Of a DNA stretch of 64,000 bases, positions 1 through 9,515 are shown in pieces; within the stretch, counting starts at the first letter, position 1, and every line of letters starts with the position of its first letter. The stretch spans positions 1 to 64,000 of the forward strand of contig CAAEWE010000081.1 of the NCBI GenBank assembly GCA_900759665.1, in the 5' to 3' direction. The notes beneath the pieces are model-generated. The model was not told the DNA's origin. It saw only the letters and a program-made list of their open reading frames with translations, and did not search any database. The DNA is from Lachnospiraceae bacterium (GTDB taxonomy: Bacteria > Bacillota > Clostridia > Lachnospirales > Lachnospiraceae). Both the position numbers and the translations under genes were made by a program.

Positions 1-292
1 GAGTACGGGAAGACACGTTCATCGAACATCGAAACAGCAAAGCAATCAGACTTCCCGCAAGCCGTTAGTGACAAGGCAATTTCCAGACACAGCTCTGGGT
101 ATTCAGACCCTTAAAAGCCAAAAATCATATTCAATACCCTCGAACATCAGAAACAGTCTGGGCATATTATAGTTCTTGGTGTGGGAAGTTTGAGATACTA
201 AAACTTCCCACAGAAAAACTGCGGTATCACAGCTTCTCTGTGGGATTTCTTATACTCTGTCATTTTATTGGTTTTTCAAATGCGAAACGCTT
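1..292. other. Intergenic region with two dispersed-repeat units and hairpins
   Basis: No gene is seen here. Bases 52-105 resemble 44385-44434 in the leader of the zur-like gene, sharing the core GTGA-AAG-CAATTTCC-GACAC. Bases 148-197 match 11073-11120 at about 42 of 48 positions. In this copy TGTGGGAAGTTT (180-191) can pair with AAACTTCCCACA (200-211), and a second pairing CCCACAG/CTGTGGG runs to about 243. These hairpins lie just past the stop codon of the leftward gene at 293 and may serve as its terminator. Confidence 0.5.
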
Positions 293-1342
293 CTAATATA
301 CATAAATTTTTATTGCGGATGCTTTTGCCTTCACGAGAAGTGTCCGGTAAAGTGTCTTCTTGCCGGAAGGAACCACCGCATAACAACCACTCTTTACATA
401 ACGGAATGCATTGCTTTTGATTGTCGTGATCTTCTTGGAATTGACAACGACTGCCTTCAGCTTTTTACAATTCTGGAACGCTTTTTCCCCAATCAGGTTT
501 GTTTTGGCAGGAATTGCCACCTTACGCAGCGAGGTACATCCGCCAAATGCCAGCTTCTTAATGGTCGTAACACCACTTCCGATGGAAACCGAGGTCAAAG
601 AGGTCATACCGCGGAATGCACTTTTTCCGATATAAGTAACATTCTTTCCAATTTTTACAGAAGTCAGCTTCTTATTGTTTCGAAAACTTCTCTGATTAAT
701 CCCGTTCACAAGATATGTAACTCCCTGCCAGGTAATGGTTGCCGGAATCGTAATGCTTGTCTTGGCCTTCCCTGCTTCACTGAGACCTCTGACCTTTACT
801 GCCGGCTTCGCAATTCCATCTGCAGCCGTAACAATACTGTAAATAAAGTTTCCCGCACTGAACTGATCTCCCACTGCAAGAGCGGACGGAGTCGTGGTAG
901 TCACGGCAGACGGTGTTGTTGTGGCTACAGCGGAAGGTGTCGTAGTGCCGGCCGGAGCTTCAGTTATTCCAGGCTTGTCTGTCTGTGCCGGCGTTTCTGC
1001 TACATCCGGAATCTGTGTCACTGCCGGTGTGGTTGAAGGCTTTGTTGTCTCTTCTCCTGACGCATCCGATGGCTCTGGACTTTCCGGCTCACCCGGTATC
1101 GCAGTCTCATCCGGCACCTGGGTGACTGCCGCCGTGGAAACCGGTGCCGCCGTTACCTCCTCTGCTGTATCTGATGGATTCTCACTGATTTCCGGTGATG
1201 CAATACTGCTGCCCGTACCTGTTTTTACTACTGCTGTAGAACCCATATTTTCAGCCTTTGCCCTATATGGCATATTTCCGGCTCCCACACCGGATAAGAT
1301 CATTGAAACACTCAACATTAACGCAACTGTTTTCTTATTCAT
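293..1342 (-). CDS. Secreted BspA-like leucine-rich-repeat protein
   Basis: This is a 349-residue exported surface protein. Residues 1-30 form a signal peptide ending near AKA. Residues about 30-158 are a Pro/Thr/Ser-rich linker with repeated TTTPSAV units, as in wall-spanning stalks. Residues about 160-349 carry LRR_5 (BspA-type) repeats, seen as ...SFRNNKKLTSVKIGKNVTYIGKSAF and later copies. The family is widespread in gut Firmicutes and is usually linked to adhesion or binding of host or plant polymers; the ligand here is unknown. There is no LPXTG sorting signal, so anchoring is unclear. It is divergent from the GH5 gene at 1533 and shares a 190-base intergenic region with it. Confidence 0.85.
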   Translation of the reverse strand: MNKKTVALMLSVSMILSGVGAGNMPYRAKAENMGSTAVVKTGTGSSIASPEISENPSDTAEEVTAAPVSTAAVTQVPDETAIPGEPESPEPSDASGEETTKPSTTPAVTQIPDVAETPAQTDKPGITEAPAGTTTPSAVATTTPSAVTTTTPSALAVGDQFSAGNFIYSIVTAADGIAKPAVKVRGLSEAGKAKTSITIPATITWQGVTYLVNGINQRSFRNNKKLTSVKIGKNVTYIGKSAFRGMTSLTSVSIGSGVTTIKKLAFGGCTSLRKVAIPAKTNLIGEKAFQNCKKLKAVVVNSKKITTIKSNAFRYVKSGCYAVVPSGKKTLYRTLLVKAKASAIKIYVY

Positions 1343-1482
1343 GATAATTCCTCCATTCGTTTTTGATACAGCATATATTAATGTGGGGATGCGTCACTTT
1401 CCCGTCAGTTTTGTGACATTTTTTCCTCACTTTTTCGTCATAAAAATGGCAGATTTTTCTAGTCATTTCGGACAAGCTTTGT

Positions 1483-1531
1483 TATAATTGATATGTAATG
1501 CAAATTTCATATCAATCATTAAGGAGGTAAC
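1483..1531 (+). promoter_or_regulatory. Promoter -10 box and RBS of the GH5 gene
   Basis: TATAAT at 1483-1488 with an upstream TTG suggests an extended -10; no convincing -35 is seen. AAGGAGGT at 1520-1527 sets the ATG at 1533 as the start, rather than the upstream in-frame ATG at 1488, which falls inside the promoter. Confidence 0.55.
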
Positions 1532-1532
1532 C

Positions 1533-4124
1533 ATGAAAAAGAAACTTATGGGGAAATGGTTTTCCTTTGCTCTGGTTCTTGCAATGCTGGTATCCCTTTT
1601 GGGAAACTCTTCCGCATCTGCAGCCAAAGCACCGAAAATCAGTAAAAAACAAATCACTGTAACTGTTGGCAAAACCGCCAAAGTCACAGTGAAAAATCTG
1701 CCGGCCGGTGCAAAGGTCACCTGGAAGTCCAAAAAAACCAGGATCGCATCTGTGAAAAACGGCACGATCAAAGGAGTATCTGCCGGCAAGACAACCGTCA
1801 TCGCCAAGGTCGTATACAAAAAGGCCAAAAAGAAAGTGACAAAACGTCTTGTGGTTCGTATTACAGTCAAGAAGGCCGCCGCATCTGCAGTGCAGACAAA
1901 GCAGCCATCCGGAACAACAGCTCCTCAGACAAGTGCCGCAGCAGCAACGGTTCCATCACAGACTGCACCGGCATCTAACGTCACACCTGCTCCATCACAG
2001 GCTGCACCTGTCCAGACAGCAGAAGCAGACGTCACAAAAGCTCCGGTACAGTCCAGAGAACCCGGCAAGGCTTACGGCGTCAATGATTCCAATCTGACCG
2101 ACGAGCACTTATCCGCCAACGGTATCACCACAAAGGATAACGGGCTTATGAGAAGAAACCTTTCCGCACAGGATATCACTCCGGTCATGGGACTTGGCTG
2201 GAATGTCGGAAATTCCCTGGAACAGACCCTTGCCAAGAGCTGCACCTCCCTTTCGGAGTCTGAGCAGGCAGCACTGACTCCGGAGCAGTGGGTAACCGGT
2301 TATGAGACCAATGCCGAAAATGTTGTTTCTACCCAGAAATTATTTGACGGATTAAAGACATACGGCATCAATACCATCCGTATCCCGGTTGCATGGACCA
2401 ATATGATGGAAGTGGTAAAGCAGCCGGACGGCTCTAACTATTACAAGATCAGCGACGCCTATTTCAACCGTGTGGAAGAGGTGATGAACTACTGTCTGAA
2501 CAATGAAATGTATGTCATCATCAACATCCACTGGGATAACGGCTGGTGGGGCATGTTCGGCGACAAGGATGCGACAGTCCGTGCCGAGGCCTGGAAGAAA
2601 TACAAAGACATGTGGACCCAGATCGCCACAAGATATCAGGAATATTCGGATCATGTTATTTTCGAGGGTGGTAACGAGGAGCTCGGAGAGCGTCTGAATG
2701 ATGACTGGACCGGTGGCAGCACCCAGACCGGTACTCTCACCAAGGAGGAAACCTATGAGATCGCCAACAAGATCAACCAGACCTTTGTGGATACAGTTCG
2801 TGACTGTGGTGTCAATACGGATGGAACCACCAATAATAACTATGACCGTTTCCTTCTGATTCCTGGTTACGATACAAACCTGCATCAGACCTGTGGGGAT
2901 CAGTATTCTGACAAGGTAAAACAGAATAACGACAAATTAACCTATAGCATGCCAACGGATCCATCCGACAATGGCATCAGCAAACTGTTTGTTTCGATCC
3001 ATTATTATGATCCTCTCGGATGGGGCATCGCAAAATCCTCTGCATCCAGCTATGAAACACCGAAGGGCACTTCCAAGTTCCAGGACACCTGGGGTTCCGA
3101 TGCAGATTATGCAGCAATGCAGGAAGATTTCGATGCCGTAAAGACAGCCTTCACCGATAAGGGCTACGGCGTTATCTTCGGTGAGTTTGGTGTTGTTTCC
3201 GTCAATAAGGATGGCATTGCCGATTACTTCCGTCAGTTCTTTAAGAGCTGTAAAGAGGATGGTATGGTTCCTGTCATGTGGGACGAGGGAACCTATGTAG
3301 ACCGTTCCGGCAAGGATAATGCCAAATGTGCTTATTTCGTATATGACGATATCGGTCAGGTATTCGCCGAGATCAGCGGTTCTACACCAAAGATTTCCAA
3401 TTCTGCCATGAAGCTTACCACTCATACCGGTATCCCTGCCAATCCGGTATCTGATAATCAGGATCCCCTGGTTGTAGCGACCTGGGATGGCGATTTCATG
3501 AGAAATACAACCACGTCCGCATCCGTAGATCTTGACGAGATCCGCTCTGTCTTTGGGGATCAGTTTATCGGAAAATACAACAATAACAACGTCGGAGGTT
3601 ATTGGAATCCCGGAACGACTACCATCAATGACAAATTTGCCGGGATGACGCTGGAGACATCCTGCTCCAAGGAATGGTGGCATGCACACTATCAGTTGAG
3701 CGACTGGAGCAAGATTGAAAAACCATGCGTCCGTATTACCATGCATGACGATGAGATCAGCCAGTCTGCTGACCTGCAGTTAGTATACACCGATCCTTCC
3801 ATCATCGAAAACGAAACCGGTGCCTCCTGGCGCTATGAGAAGGATTTTGCCCAGGTTGTTTACGAAACCGACGAAAATGGAAAAGTACTCACCGACGATA
3901 AGGAACGTGCCATTGTAAAGCGGGACGCTGATGGCAATATGGTACTGGCAGATACCGCCTGGATCGGTAAGGTATTAAATCTGGATAAGGATGCTTTAAA
4001 TGCTTATCCGGTGCTTCTTCTTACCTCCAATAATTACCTTGGTGTTGACTTTGTGAAGGTGGAGATCTGCGATGGCGCTTATAACGCTGACGGAACTCCG
4101 TTTTCTTCCAAAGAATCCAAATAA
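1533..4124 (+). CDS. Secreted glycoside hydrolase family 5 (cellulase-like) with N-terminal Big_2-type domain
   Basis: An 863-residue secreted endoglucanase-type enzyme that probably cleaves beta-1,4-glucans or mannans outside the cell. Residues 1-30 are a signal peptide. Residues about 35-112 form a bacterial Ig-like (Big_2) domain rich in Lys, and 113-180 a Pro/Thr/Gln/Ser linker. Residues about 200-565 are the GH5 barrel: GLGWNVGNSLE, VIINIHWDN, then FEGGNEE with the likely acid/base Glu382, and FGEFG with the likely nucleophile Glu551. The C-terminal 220 residues, rich in Trp and Asp, look like a carbohydrate-binding module of no family I can name. The substrate cannot be read from sequence alone. 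A strong terminator follows, so it is monocistronic. Confidence 0.9.
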   Translation: MKKKLMGKWFSFALVLAMLVSLLGNSSASAAKAPKISKKQITVTVGKTAKVTVKNLPAGAKVTWKSKKTRIASVKNGTIKGVSAGKTTVIAKVVYKKAKKKVTKRLVVRITVKKAAASAVQTKQPSGTTAPQTSAAAATVPSQTAPASNVTPAPSQAAPVQTAEADVTKAPVQSREPGKAYGVNDSNLTDEHLSANGITTKDNGLMRRNLSAQDITPVMGLGWNVGNSLEQTLAKSCTSLSESEQAALTPEQWVTGYETNAENVVSTQKLFDGLKTYGINTIRIPVAWTNMMEVVKQPDGSNYYKISDAYFNRVEEVMNYCLNNEMYVIINIHWDNGWWGMFGDKDATVRAEAWKKYKDMWTQIATRYQEYSDHVIFEGGNEELGERLNDDWTGGSTQTGTLTKEETYEIANKINQTFVDTVRDCGVNTDGTTNNNYDRFLLIPGYDTNLHQTCGDQYSDKVKQNNDKLTYSMPTDPSDNGISKLFVSIHYYDPLGWGIAKSSASSYETPKGTSKFQDTWGSDADYAAMQEDFDAVKTAFTDKGYGVIFGEFGVVSVNKDGIADYFRQFFKSCKEDGMVPVMWDEGTYVDRSGKDNAKCAYFVYDDIGQVFAEISGSTPKISNSAMKLTTHTGIPANPVSDNQDPLVVATWDGDFMRNTTTSASVDLDEIRSVFGDQFIGKYNNNNVGGYWNPGTTTINDKFAGMTLETSCSKEWWHAHYQLSDWSKIEKPCVRITMHDDEISQSADLQLVYTDPSIIENETGASWRYEKDFAQVVYETDENGKVLTDDKERAIVKRDADGNMVLADTAWIGKVLNLDKDALNAYPVLLLTSNNYLGVDFVKVEICDGAYNADGTPFSSKESK

Positions 4125-4147
4125 TTCATCTAGTTAAAAAGCAGAAC

Positions 4148-4195
4148 AAAAGCCCTCCTTTCCGGCAGCGACAATTGCCGGAAAGGAGGGCTTTT
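4148..4195 (+). terminator. Rho-independent terminator after GH5 gene
   Basis: A 17-base inverted repeat, AGCCCTCCTTTCCGGCA and its complement, is flanked by A and T runs. Confidence 0.9.
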
Positions 4196-4389
4196 ATTCA
4201 TATATGATTAACGAAAACTTTATATTACACGTGCAAAGTTTGTGTAACAAAAAAATAATATAATCCCCAAAATTTAAGAATATCTTAAAGATTATGATAA
4301 AAATATATGGTATTCTGTAAAAGTAGTGTGGATAACTGGGGAAACATTGTAGAAAAACACACAGGAAATTTCAGAAAGGAGGGGGAACC

Positions 4390-5112
4390 TTGGAAAAACC
4401 GGAAACAGGTAATAAAGGGGAATCGCGCAAGTGCGTTATTGATGTCCGGGATCTCTATAAGATCTATCCCATTGGCAAAAATGAAGTCCGTGCACTGAAT
4501 GGTGTGAGCTTTCAGGTATACGAGGGAGAGTTTTGTGCCATTGTCGGTGCATCCGGCTCTGGAAAATCGACCTTGCTGAATATGCTTGCCGGGCTGGAAA
4601 AACCCACAAAGGGGCAGATCATGGTAGCCGGCGAACGCATTGATAAGTACCGGGAAAATCGTCTGGTGCAGTTTCGCAGGGAAAAGGTTGGATTTATTTT
4701 CCAGTCCTTTAATCTGATCCCTACTATGAATGCGGTAGAAAATGTGGCATTGCCACTGGTGTTTCGTGGCATTTCCAAAAATGTCCGTCTGAAACGGGCA
4801 CAGAAGATGATCGACCTGGTTGGTCTTAAGAAATACCGTTTACATAAGCCGAACCAGATGTCTGGTGGACAGCAGCAGCGTGTAGGCATGGCGAGAGCAC
4901 TTGTCTTAAATCCAAGCATTGTATTTGCGGATGAGCCGACGGGTAATCTGGACTCCAATACATCTGCGGAGATGATGGAACTGATGCGTCATGTGCTCAG
5001 TGAGCGGGGAAAGACACTGGTAATGGTTACACATGACAATGATCTGGCGGCTCTGGCTGACAGACAGATACGGATCAAGGATGGTAAGATCATTGAAAAT
5101 ATACAGGAATGA
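4390..5112 (+). CDS. ABC transporter ATP-binding protein (MacB/LolD-like)
   Basis: A 240-residue ATPase subunit for the permease encoded at 6971. The TTG start at 4390 follows AAAGGAGGGGGAACC. Walker A GASGSGKST lies near residue 53, the signature SGGQQQRVGMARAL near 157, and Walker B IVFADEPTGN near 177, with a switch His in VTHDND. Proteins of this class energise MacB-type mechanotransmission systems that move peptides, lipoproteins or antibiotics across the envelope rather than importing nutrients. It is first in a three-gene operon with the secreted protein at 5158 and the permease at 6971. The exported substrate is unknown. Confidence 0.92.
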   Translation: MEKPETGNKGESRKCVIDVRDLYKIYPIGKNEVRALNGVSFQVYEGEFCAIVGASGSGKSTLLNMLAGLEKPTKGQIMVAGERIDKYRENRLVQFRREKVGFIFQSFNLIPTMNAVENVALPLVFRGISKNVRLKRAQKMIDLVGLKKYRLHKPNQMSGGQQQRVGMARALVLNPSIVFADEPTGNLDSNTSAEMMELMRHVLSERGKTLVMVTHDNDLAALADRQIRIKDGKIIENIQE

Positions 5113-5157
5113 TCAAAAGGGGCATCCGGAATGATTTAGAAAATGGAGGATAAAATT

Positions 5158-6984
5158 TTGAAAAAGAGAAAGTTATGGATGGCGGCATTGCTGAGTCTTG
5201 CAATGGTGACGGGCATGGTACCGGCACACAATGTGAAAAATGCGTGGGCAGCCGGTGAGGGGGATGATCAGATCACCACAGGCGGCCAGCAGAGTGATGA
5301 TGGGATGCAGGGTGAGGTTCTTAATGGAAATACGGCAGATATCAGCATTTCCAATGTAAGTGTATCCGGCAGCAAAGCGGGTGGAAAGGTAACCGTTTCC
5401 TTTACCGTAACCGGTAATAAAAATGACAAGAAGCATTATGATATTGAAAATATTGAAAAGGTATATCCTGTTTTAAACGACAGCTTTCCGTTTATCATGG
5501 ATAATGAGGCATACCGTGTCACAAACGGCAGTGGCAATTCAGTAAACTGCAGTTATACCTTCCAGGCAAAGGATAATCTGGATACGGCTTATTACATGGC
5601 GGGATTTACCGTTGTTTACACCAGAAAGGCAGCCGATGGGAAGACCACAGCATATGACAGTGAGTATTCCCTCAACAAAAATATCAGCGTGAAGCTGACC
5701 GGAAAGCCAAAAGCAACCGAAAAGCCGGAAAAGAAACAGGAAACGGCAAAGGATGCAGACATTTCCCTGAAAATGAGAAATAATCCATACGGTGTTTATG
5801 GTGGAAGCTGTGGGGTCTCTTTTGTGGCATCCAGCCAGAAGTATGCGATTAAAAGTGTTGTGCCGGTCATCGACAATAATTTTCCGTTTGAGAGTACCAC
5901 GGATGCCTATAAGGTAGTTCGTTCCGGAGGAACCAAAAGTCTTTCCTGCAGCTATCGGTTTAAGGTAAAGAATAATGTCTCCACAGGATATCAGGGTGTG
6001 GTATTCCGGATCGGATATGTGAAAAACGGTCAGAATCTTACCGAGGACAAAACGGTCAATGTGGAGCTGAAGGGCAAAGAAAAAAAGAAGGCAGAGGCAA
6101 AGGCAAAGGGCAAAAGCAGCACTCCACGAGTGATGGTGTCCGGTTTTACTACGGATGTTAAGACAGTTCATCCAAATGCCAAGTTTTTACTGACATTGGA
6201 GCTTCGCAATAATGCAAGTCAGACAGTACATAATATCAAGCTTACCATGTCTACAGAGAATGGCGAGTTTCTGCCTCTCAGCGGAGCAAGTACCGCATAT
6301 CTGGACAGTATTGCGGCAAAGTCCACGGCGAAGGTGTCCTTCTGGATGAAGGCGGCAGCGAGCCTTGGCTCAAAGTCTTATCAGGTGACGGTCAAGACAG
6401 AGTATGAGGATGGGAAGGCAAACGGCTATAATGCAGAGGATCACGTTTCTATTCCTGTAGTACAGAAGGATCGTATCAGCCTGACAGAGATTACACCACC
6501 GGATATGCTCAGTGTCGGTGGCACGGGAGACCTTTCCTTCTCCATCAACAATCTCGGGGGAGGAACATTAAATAATGTTTCTGTTATCTGTAAGGGAAAG
6601 GATATTTCCTGTGAGAAATCTTTTGTGGGAAGTATTGCAGCGGGAGCTACAGGATATGCGACGGTCACATTAAACGGTGATCAGGCAACAGCAGAAGATA
6701 GTGATGGATCTTGTACGATCATCATAAAATATGAGAATGCTTCCGGTCAGACCCATAAGTATACAGAAAAGACCAACGTATTTGTTACGGAGGACATGGG
6801 AGATACTGATATGCCGGCTGATGGCGGTATGGATGAGCCACAGGTTAAGAAAGGGATTCCTTTGGCAGCAAAGATCGGGATCGGAGTTGCCGCTCTTGTG
6901 GTCGTTGTAGTAGTAGTCCGCGTGATCGTGAAAAAGAAACGCAAGAAAAAAGAAGAGGAGTTGATGGACGATGAGCTTCTATGA
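5158..6984 (+). CDS. Secreted, membrane-anchored multi-domain protein (COG1361/S-layer-like) of an ABC system
   Basis: A 608-residue protein starting at TTG 5158, chosen because GGAGG at 5145-5149 precedes it; the upstream ATG at 5143 would overlap that site. It has a signal peptide (about 1-30), two related Ig-like modules (around residues 50-180 and 195-310) each containing a PxxxNxFPF pattern, two further beta-rich domains like COG1361/NEW3, a transmembrane helix near 565-590, and a Lys/Glu-rich cytoplasmic tail. It overlaps the permease gene by 14 bases, implying translational coupling. The likely role is an extracellular adaptor of the MacB-like transporter. That role is inferred from position. 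Confidence 0.75.
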   Translation: MKKRKLWMAALLSLAMVTGMVPAHNVKNAWAAGEGDDQITTGGQQSDDGMQGEVLNGNTADISISNVSVSGSKAGGKVTVSFTVTGNKNDKKHYDIENIEKVYPVLNDSFPFIMDNEAYRVTNGSGNSVNCSYTFQAKDNLDTAYYMAGFTVVYTRKAADGKTTAYDSEYSLNKNISVKLTGKPKATEKPEKKQETAKDADISLKMRNNPYGVYGGSCGVSFVASSQKYAIKSVVPVIDNNFPFESTTDAYKVVRSGGTKSLSCSYRFKVKNNVSTGYQGVVFRIGYVKNGQNLTEDKTVNVELKGKEKKKAEAKAKGKSSTPRVMVSGFTTDVKTVHPNAKFLLTLELRNNASQTVHNIKLTMSTENGEFLPLSGASTAYLDSIAAKSTAKVSFWMKAAASLGSKSYQVTVKTEYEDGKANGYNAEDHVSIPVVQKDRISLTEITPPDMLSVGGTGDLSFSINNLGGGTLNNVSVICKGKDISCEKSFVGSIAAGATGYATVTLNGDQATAEDSDGSCTIIIKYENASGQTHKYTEKTNVFVTEDMGDTDMPADGGMDEPQVKKGIPLAAKIGIGVAALVVVVVVVRVIVKKKRKKKEEELMDDELL

Positions 6985-8416
6985 TCTCATGAGCATGAGT
7001 CTGGGAAATCTGTGGCGCAGAAAGCTGCGGACGATCCTGACGGTGCTTGGTGTGCTGATCGGTACGACCTCCATTGTCGCCATGCTCTCTCTTGCGTTTG
7101 GAATGAAACAGAGGATGATGGAGCAATACGAAAGTATGGGGTCGGTAACACAGATCACTGTCAACGGAGATGGCGGCATGGATTCGGGATCTTCCGGTGG
7201 TCAGTCGGATACCGCAACAATGCTGACAGAATCCAATATGAAAATGTTTCAGGAAATGGAGCATGTAAAGTCTGTGCAGCCGCTGCTTTCCTTTGATGGT
7301 AATATGACCTGCGGAAGATACAGCGGTTATGGCAATTTGATCGGTGTGGATCAGAGCATGCTGGATTCCCAGGAGCTGGAAAAAGGAGAAACTCCGCAGG
7401 CGGGAAACTCAGGAACACTTCAGGTGATCGCAGGTAATCAGATCATTACAGGATTTGGTTACCTGCAGGGGGAGGAATATGTGGATTATTATTCCACAGG
7501 AGAACTACCTCCAATCGATCTTATGAAGCAGATTCACCAGTTCCAGATATATAATGATGTGGCAGATGCGGATACCGGCAGTCAGGATACACCGGCAGAT
7601 GATTCCGGAGCGGACAGTTCCGGGGACAGTGATACCTCCGGGGACAGTGACAGCTCCGGGGATGATACGGCGGCACAGCCGGCGGAGGATAATTCCATGC
7701 TCAATTTCCGTATGAAGATTACGGGAGTTATGGCGGGCGGTCTGGAAGAGTACAATAATTACAGCCAGAGTCTGCTGGTAAATATGGATGATCTGAAGAG
7801 TTACCTGACAAAAAACTTTGGTAAGGGCAAGATTCCGGGACAGCCAAAACCGAACGGGAAGCCGTTAAATGAGTGGGTATATACGACATTTATCATTGAA
7901 GTGGATCAGGCAGATAATGTAGAGGATGTCATGAAAAGTATACAGGATATGGGATTCTCTGCAAGCAGTAATAAAGATCTGATCGATTCTGCCCAGAAGA
8001 GTCTTCAGATTGTCGAACTGGTGCTGGGCGGCATCGGTATGGTGGCATTTCTGGTAGCGGCGATCGGCATTGCGAATACCATGATGATGTCTACCTATGA
8101 GAGAACCAAAGAAATCGGTGTTATGAAGGTGCTGGGCTGTGATATGAGAGATATTCAGAAACTGTTTCTGGCAGAGGCCGGTTTTATCGGATTGATCGGA
8201 GGGCTGGTCGGCCTGGTAATGACATATGGCATATCAATTGTGCTGAATCATTTTACCGCAAATATGGACGGGATTAATGGAAATATTTCCGTGATTCCGT
8301 GGTGGCTGGCATTGGCAGCAGTTGCATTTTCTACGTTAATGGGAATGATCGCCGGATATTTTCCGGCACGTCGTGCCATGAAGCTGAGTCCACTGGCTGC
8401 GATACATACCGAATAA
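6971..8416 (+). CDS. ABC transporter permease, MacB/FtsX family
   Basis: A 481-residue permease with the MacB plan: one N-terminal membrane helix (about 20-45), a large extracytoplasmic domain, and three C-terminal helices (about 355-470) including the FtsX-type stretch TYERTKEIGVMKVLG. It pairs with the ATPase at 4390. An unusual acidic Ser/Asp/Gly tract, built from near-identical DNA units of TCCGGGGACAGTGA, lies near residues 205-235 (7600-7680) in the external domain and is not typical of MacB. The start at 6971 sits inside the preceding gene behind GAAGAGGAG. Confidence 0.9.
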   Translation: MSFYDLMSMSLGNLWRRKLRTILTVLGVLIGTTSIVAMLSLAFGMKQRMMEQYESMGSVTQITVNGDGGMDSGSSGGQSDTATMLTESNMKMFQEMEHVKSVQPLLSFDGNMTCGRYSGYGNLIGVDQSMLDSQELEKGETPQAGNSGTLQVIAGNQIITGFGYLQGEEYVDYYSTGELPPIDLMKQIHQFQIYNDVADADTGSQDTPADDSGADSSGDSDTSGDSDSSGDDTAAQPAEDNSMLNFRMKITGVMAGGLEEYNNYSQSLLVNMDDLKSYLTKNFGKGKIPGQPKPNGKPLNEWVYTTFIIEVDQADNVEDVMKSIQDMGFSASSNKDLIDSAQKSLQIVELVLGGIGMVAFLVAAIGIANTMMMSTYERTKEIGVMKVLGCDMRDIQKLFLAEAGFIGLIGGLVGLVMTYGISIVLNHFTANMDGINGNISVIPWWLALAAVAFSTLMGMIAGYFPARRAMKLSPLAAIHTE

Positions 8417-8438
8417 ATAGCGAAGAGCACTTCTAAAT

Positions 8439-9305
8439 TTAGTTCTGTTTGGGGGAGGTGCCGAATAATTTTTTCCAGGCGCGGTAGAAGGTGGAGTAAT
8501 TGTGAAAGCCGCATTCATAACATGCCTGGGTGGAGGGCATTCCTCTGGCGATATATTGTCTGGCGAGAAGCAGGCGTTTTGTGGTGATGTAGGATCCCAT
8601 ACTCCGGCCGGTTTCTTCCTTGAAGGAATGCATCAGATAATATTTGCTGACAAAAAAACGATCTGCCAATATGTCTGCTGTGAGATTTTCCTGCAGATGC
8701 GTGTTGATATAGTCAAGGCACTCCAGGATCTTGGTGTTGGAGGTACTTGTCTCCAGAAACTCCAGATTATCGGAGATGGCAACACGGTTCAGATGGATCA
8801 TAAACTGCAACAGTAAAAGGCGCTGGGAAAGCTCCTGTGCATACTCCTCCGGGTGTTCATAGGAATTTTCCAGTGCTTTTATCGTATGATTGAGGGCACT
8901 TCCTTTAAAATATGGAATCCGCAGAACATGGGCGGAAGCGTCGGCGGCAAGGGTAAAGCATTTTTCCAGATCATAGCCAGCTCCGCTGTACTGGGAAATA
9001 AACTCAGGAGAAAGGTATAGGATGATCCGTTCATAAGTAGACTCGGAATGTATGACCGGACGGTGGATCTCACCGGCACGTACAAGAACCAGATCATAGG
9101 GGGTTAGCTCATAGCTTTTTCCCTCGATGGTATAAGTGACATCTCCCTGAAGGAAGAGCAGGATCTTGTTGAAATCATGATAGTGAAAGGAAAAATCCTT
9201 TCGGGTATTATCTTTGAGATGAAAAAATTTAAAGTCGCTGTTGAGATATCCGGTTTTCAGATGTTTGTGAAAACCGGATATTTTCGGATCATTCTTATAA
9301 TTCAT
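8439..9305 (-). CDS. AraC family transcriptional regulator
   Basis: A 288-residue regulator with an N-terminal cupin-like sensor (HYHDFNKILLFLQGD at about 35-50) and a C-terminal pair of helix-turn-helix motifs ending in GFHNYSTFYRAWKKLFG. The ATG at 9305 is preferred because GAAAGGA lies 12 bases upstream, whereas the ATG at 9317 directly abuts that site. It is divergent from pyk, but no clear operator is seen between them. The sensor probably binds a small metabolite, perhaps a sugar; the ligand and targets are not evident. Confidence 0.85.
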   Translation of the reverse strand: MNYKNDPKISGFHKHLKTGYLNSDFKFFHLKDNTRKDFSFHYHDFNKILLFLQGDVTYTIEGKSYELTPYDLVLVRAGEIHRPVIHSESTYERIILYLSPEFISQYSGAGYDLEKCFTLAADASAHVLRIPYFKGSALNHTIKALENSYEHPEEYAQELSQRLLLLQFMIHLNRVAISDNLEFLETSTSNTKILECLDYINTHLQENLTADILADRFFVSKYYLMHSFKEETGRSMGSYITTKRLLLARQYIARGMPSTQACYECGFHNYSTFYRAWKKLFGTSPKQN

Positions 9306-9444
9306 AGTTATAACCATTCCTTTCGAAGGAGATAATGATATGGTGCACAAATGGCTGTCTTTCTGTGCTGATAGTATAACGCAGCCGTGGAAGGATGAAA
9401 AGTCTGAGATAAAAATTTGTTATGAAAAAGGTATGTAAAATCTA

Positions 9445-9473
9445 TTGACCGAAGGGCTGGAATGTAAGATAAT
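9445..9473 (+). promoter_or_regulatory. Promoter of pyk
   Basis: TTGACC, a 17-base spacer and GATAAT lie 42 bases before the pyk start, a good SigA-type promoter. Confidence 0.75.
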
Positions 9474-9515
9474 AAGGGCGGATTATTATATGAGGAAAGG
9501 AATGGAGAAAGGAAT

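Noticed and set aside
2937..3746. A 269-codon open frame antisense to the GH5 gene
   Set aside because: It lies wholly inside a well-supported GH5 coding region, has no ribosome binding site and no recognisable domain. It is a codon-bias shadow, as is the one at 894-1487 opposite the LRR gene.
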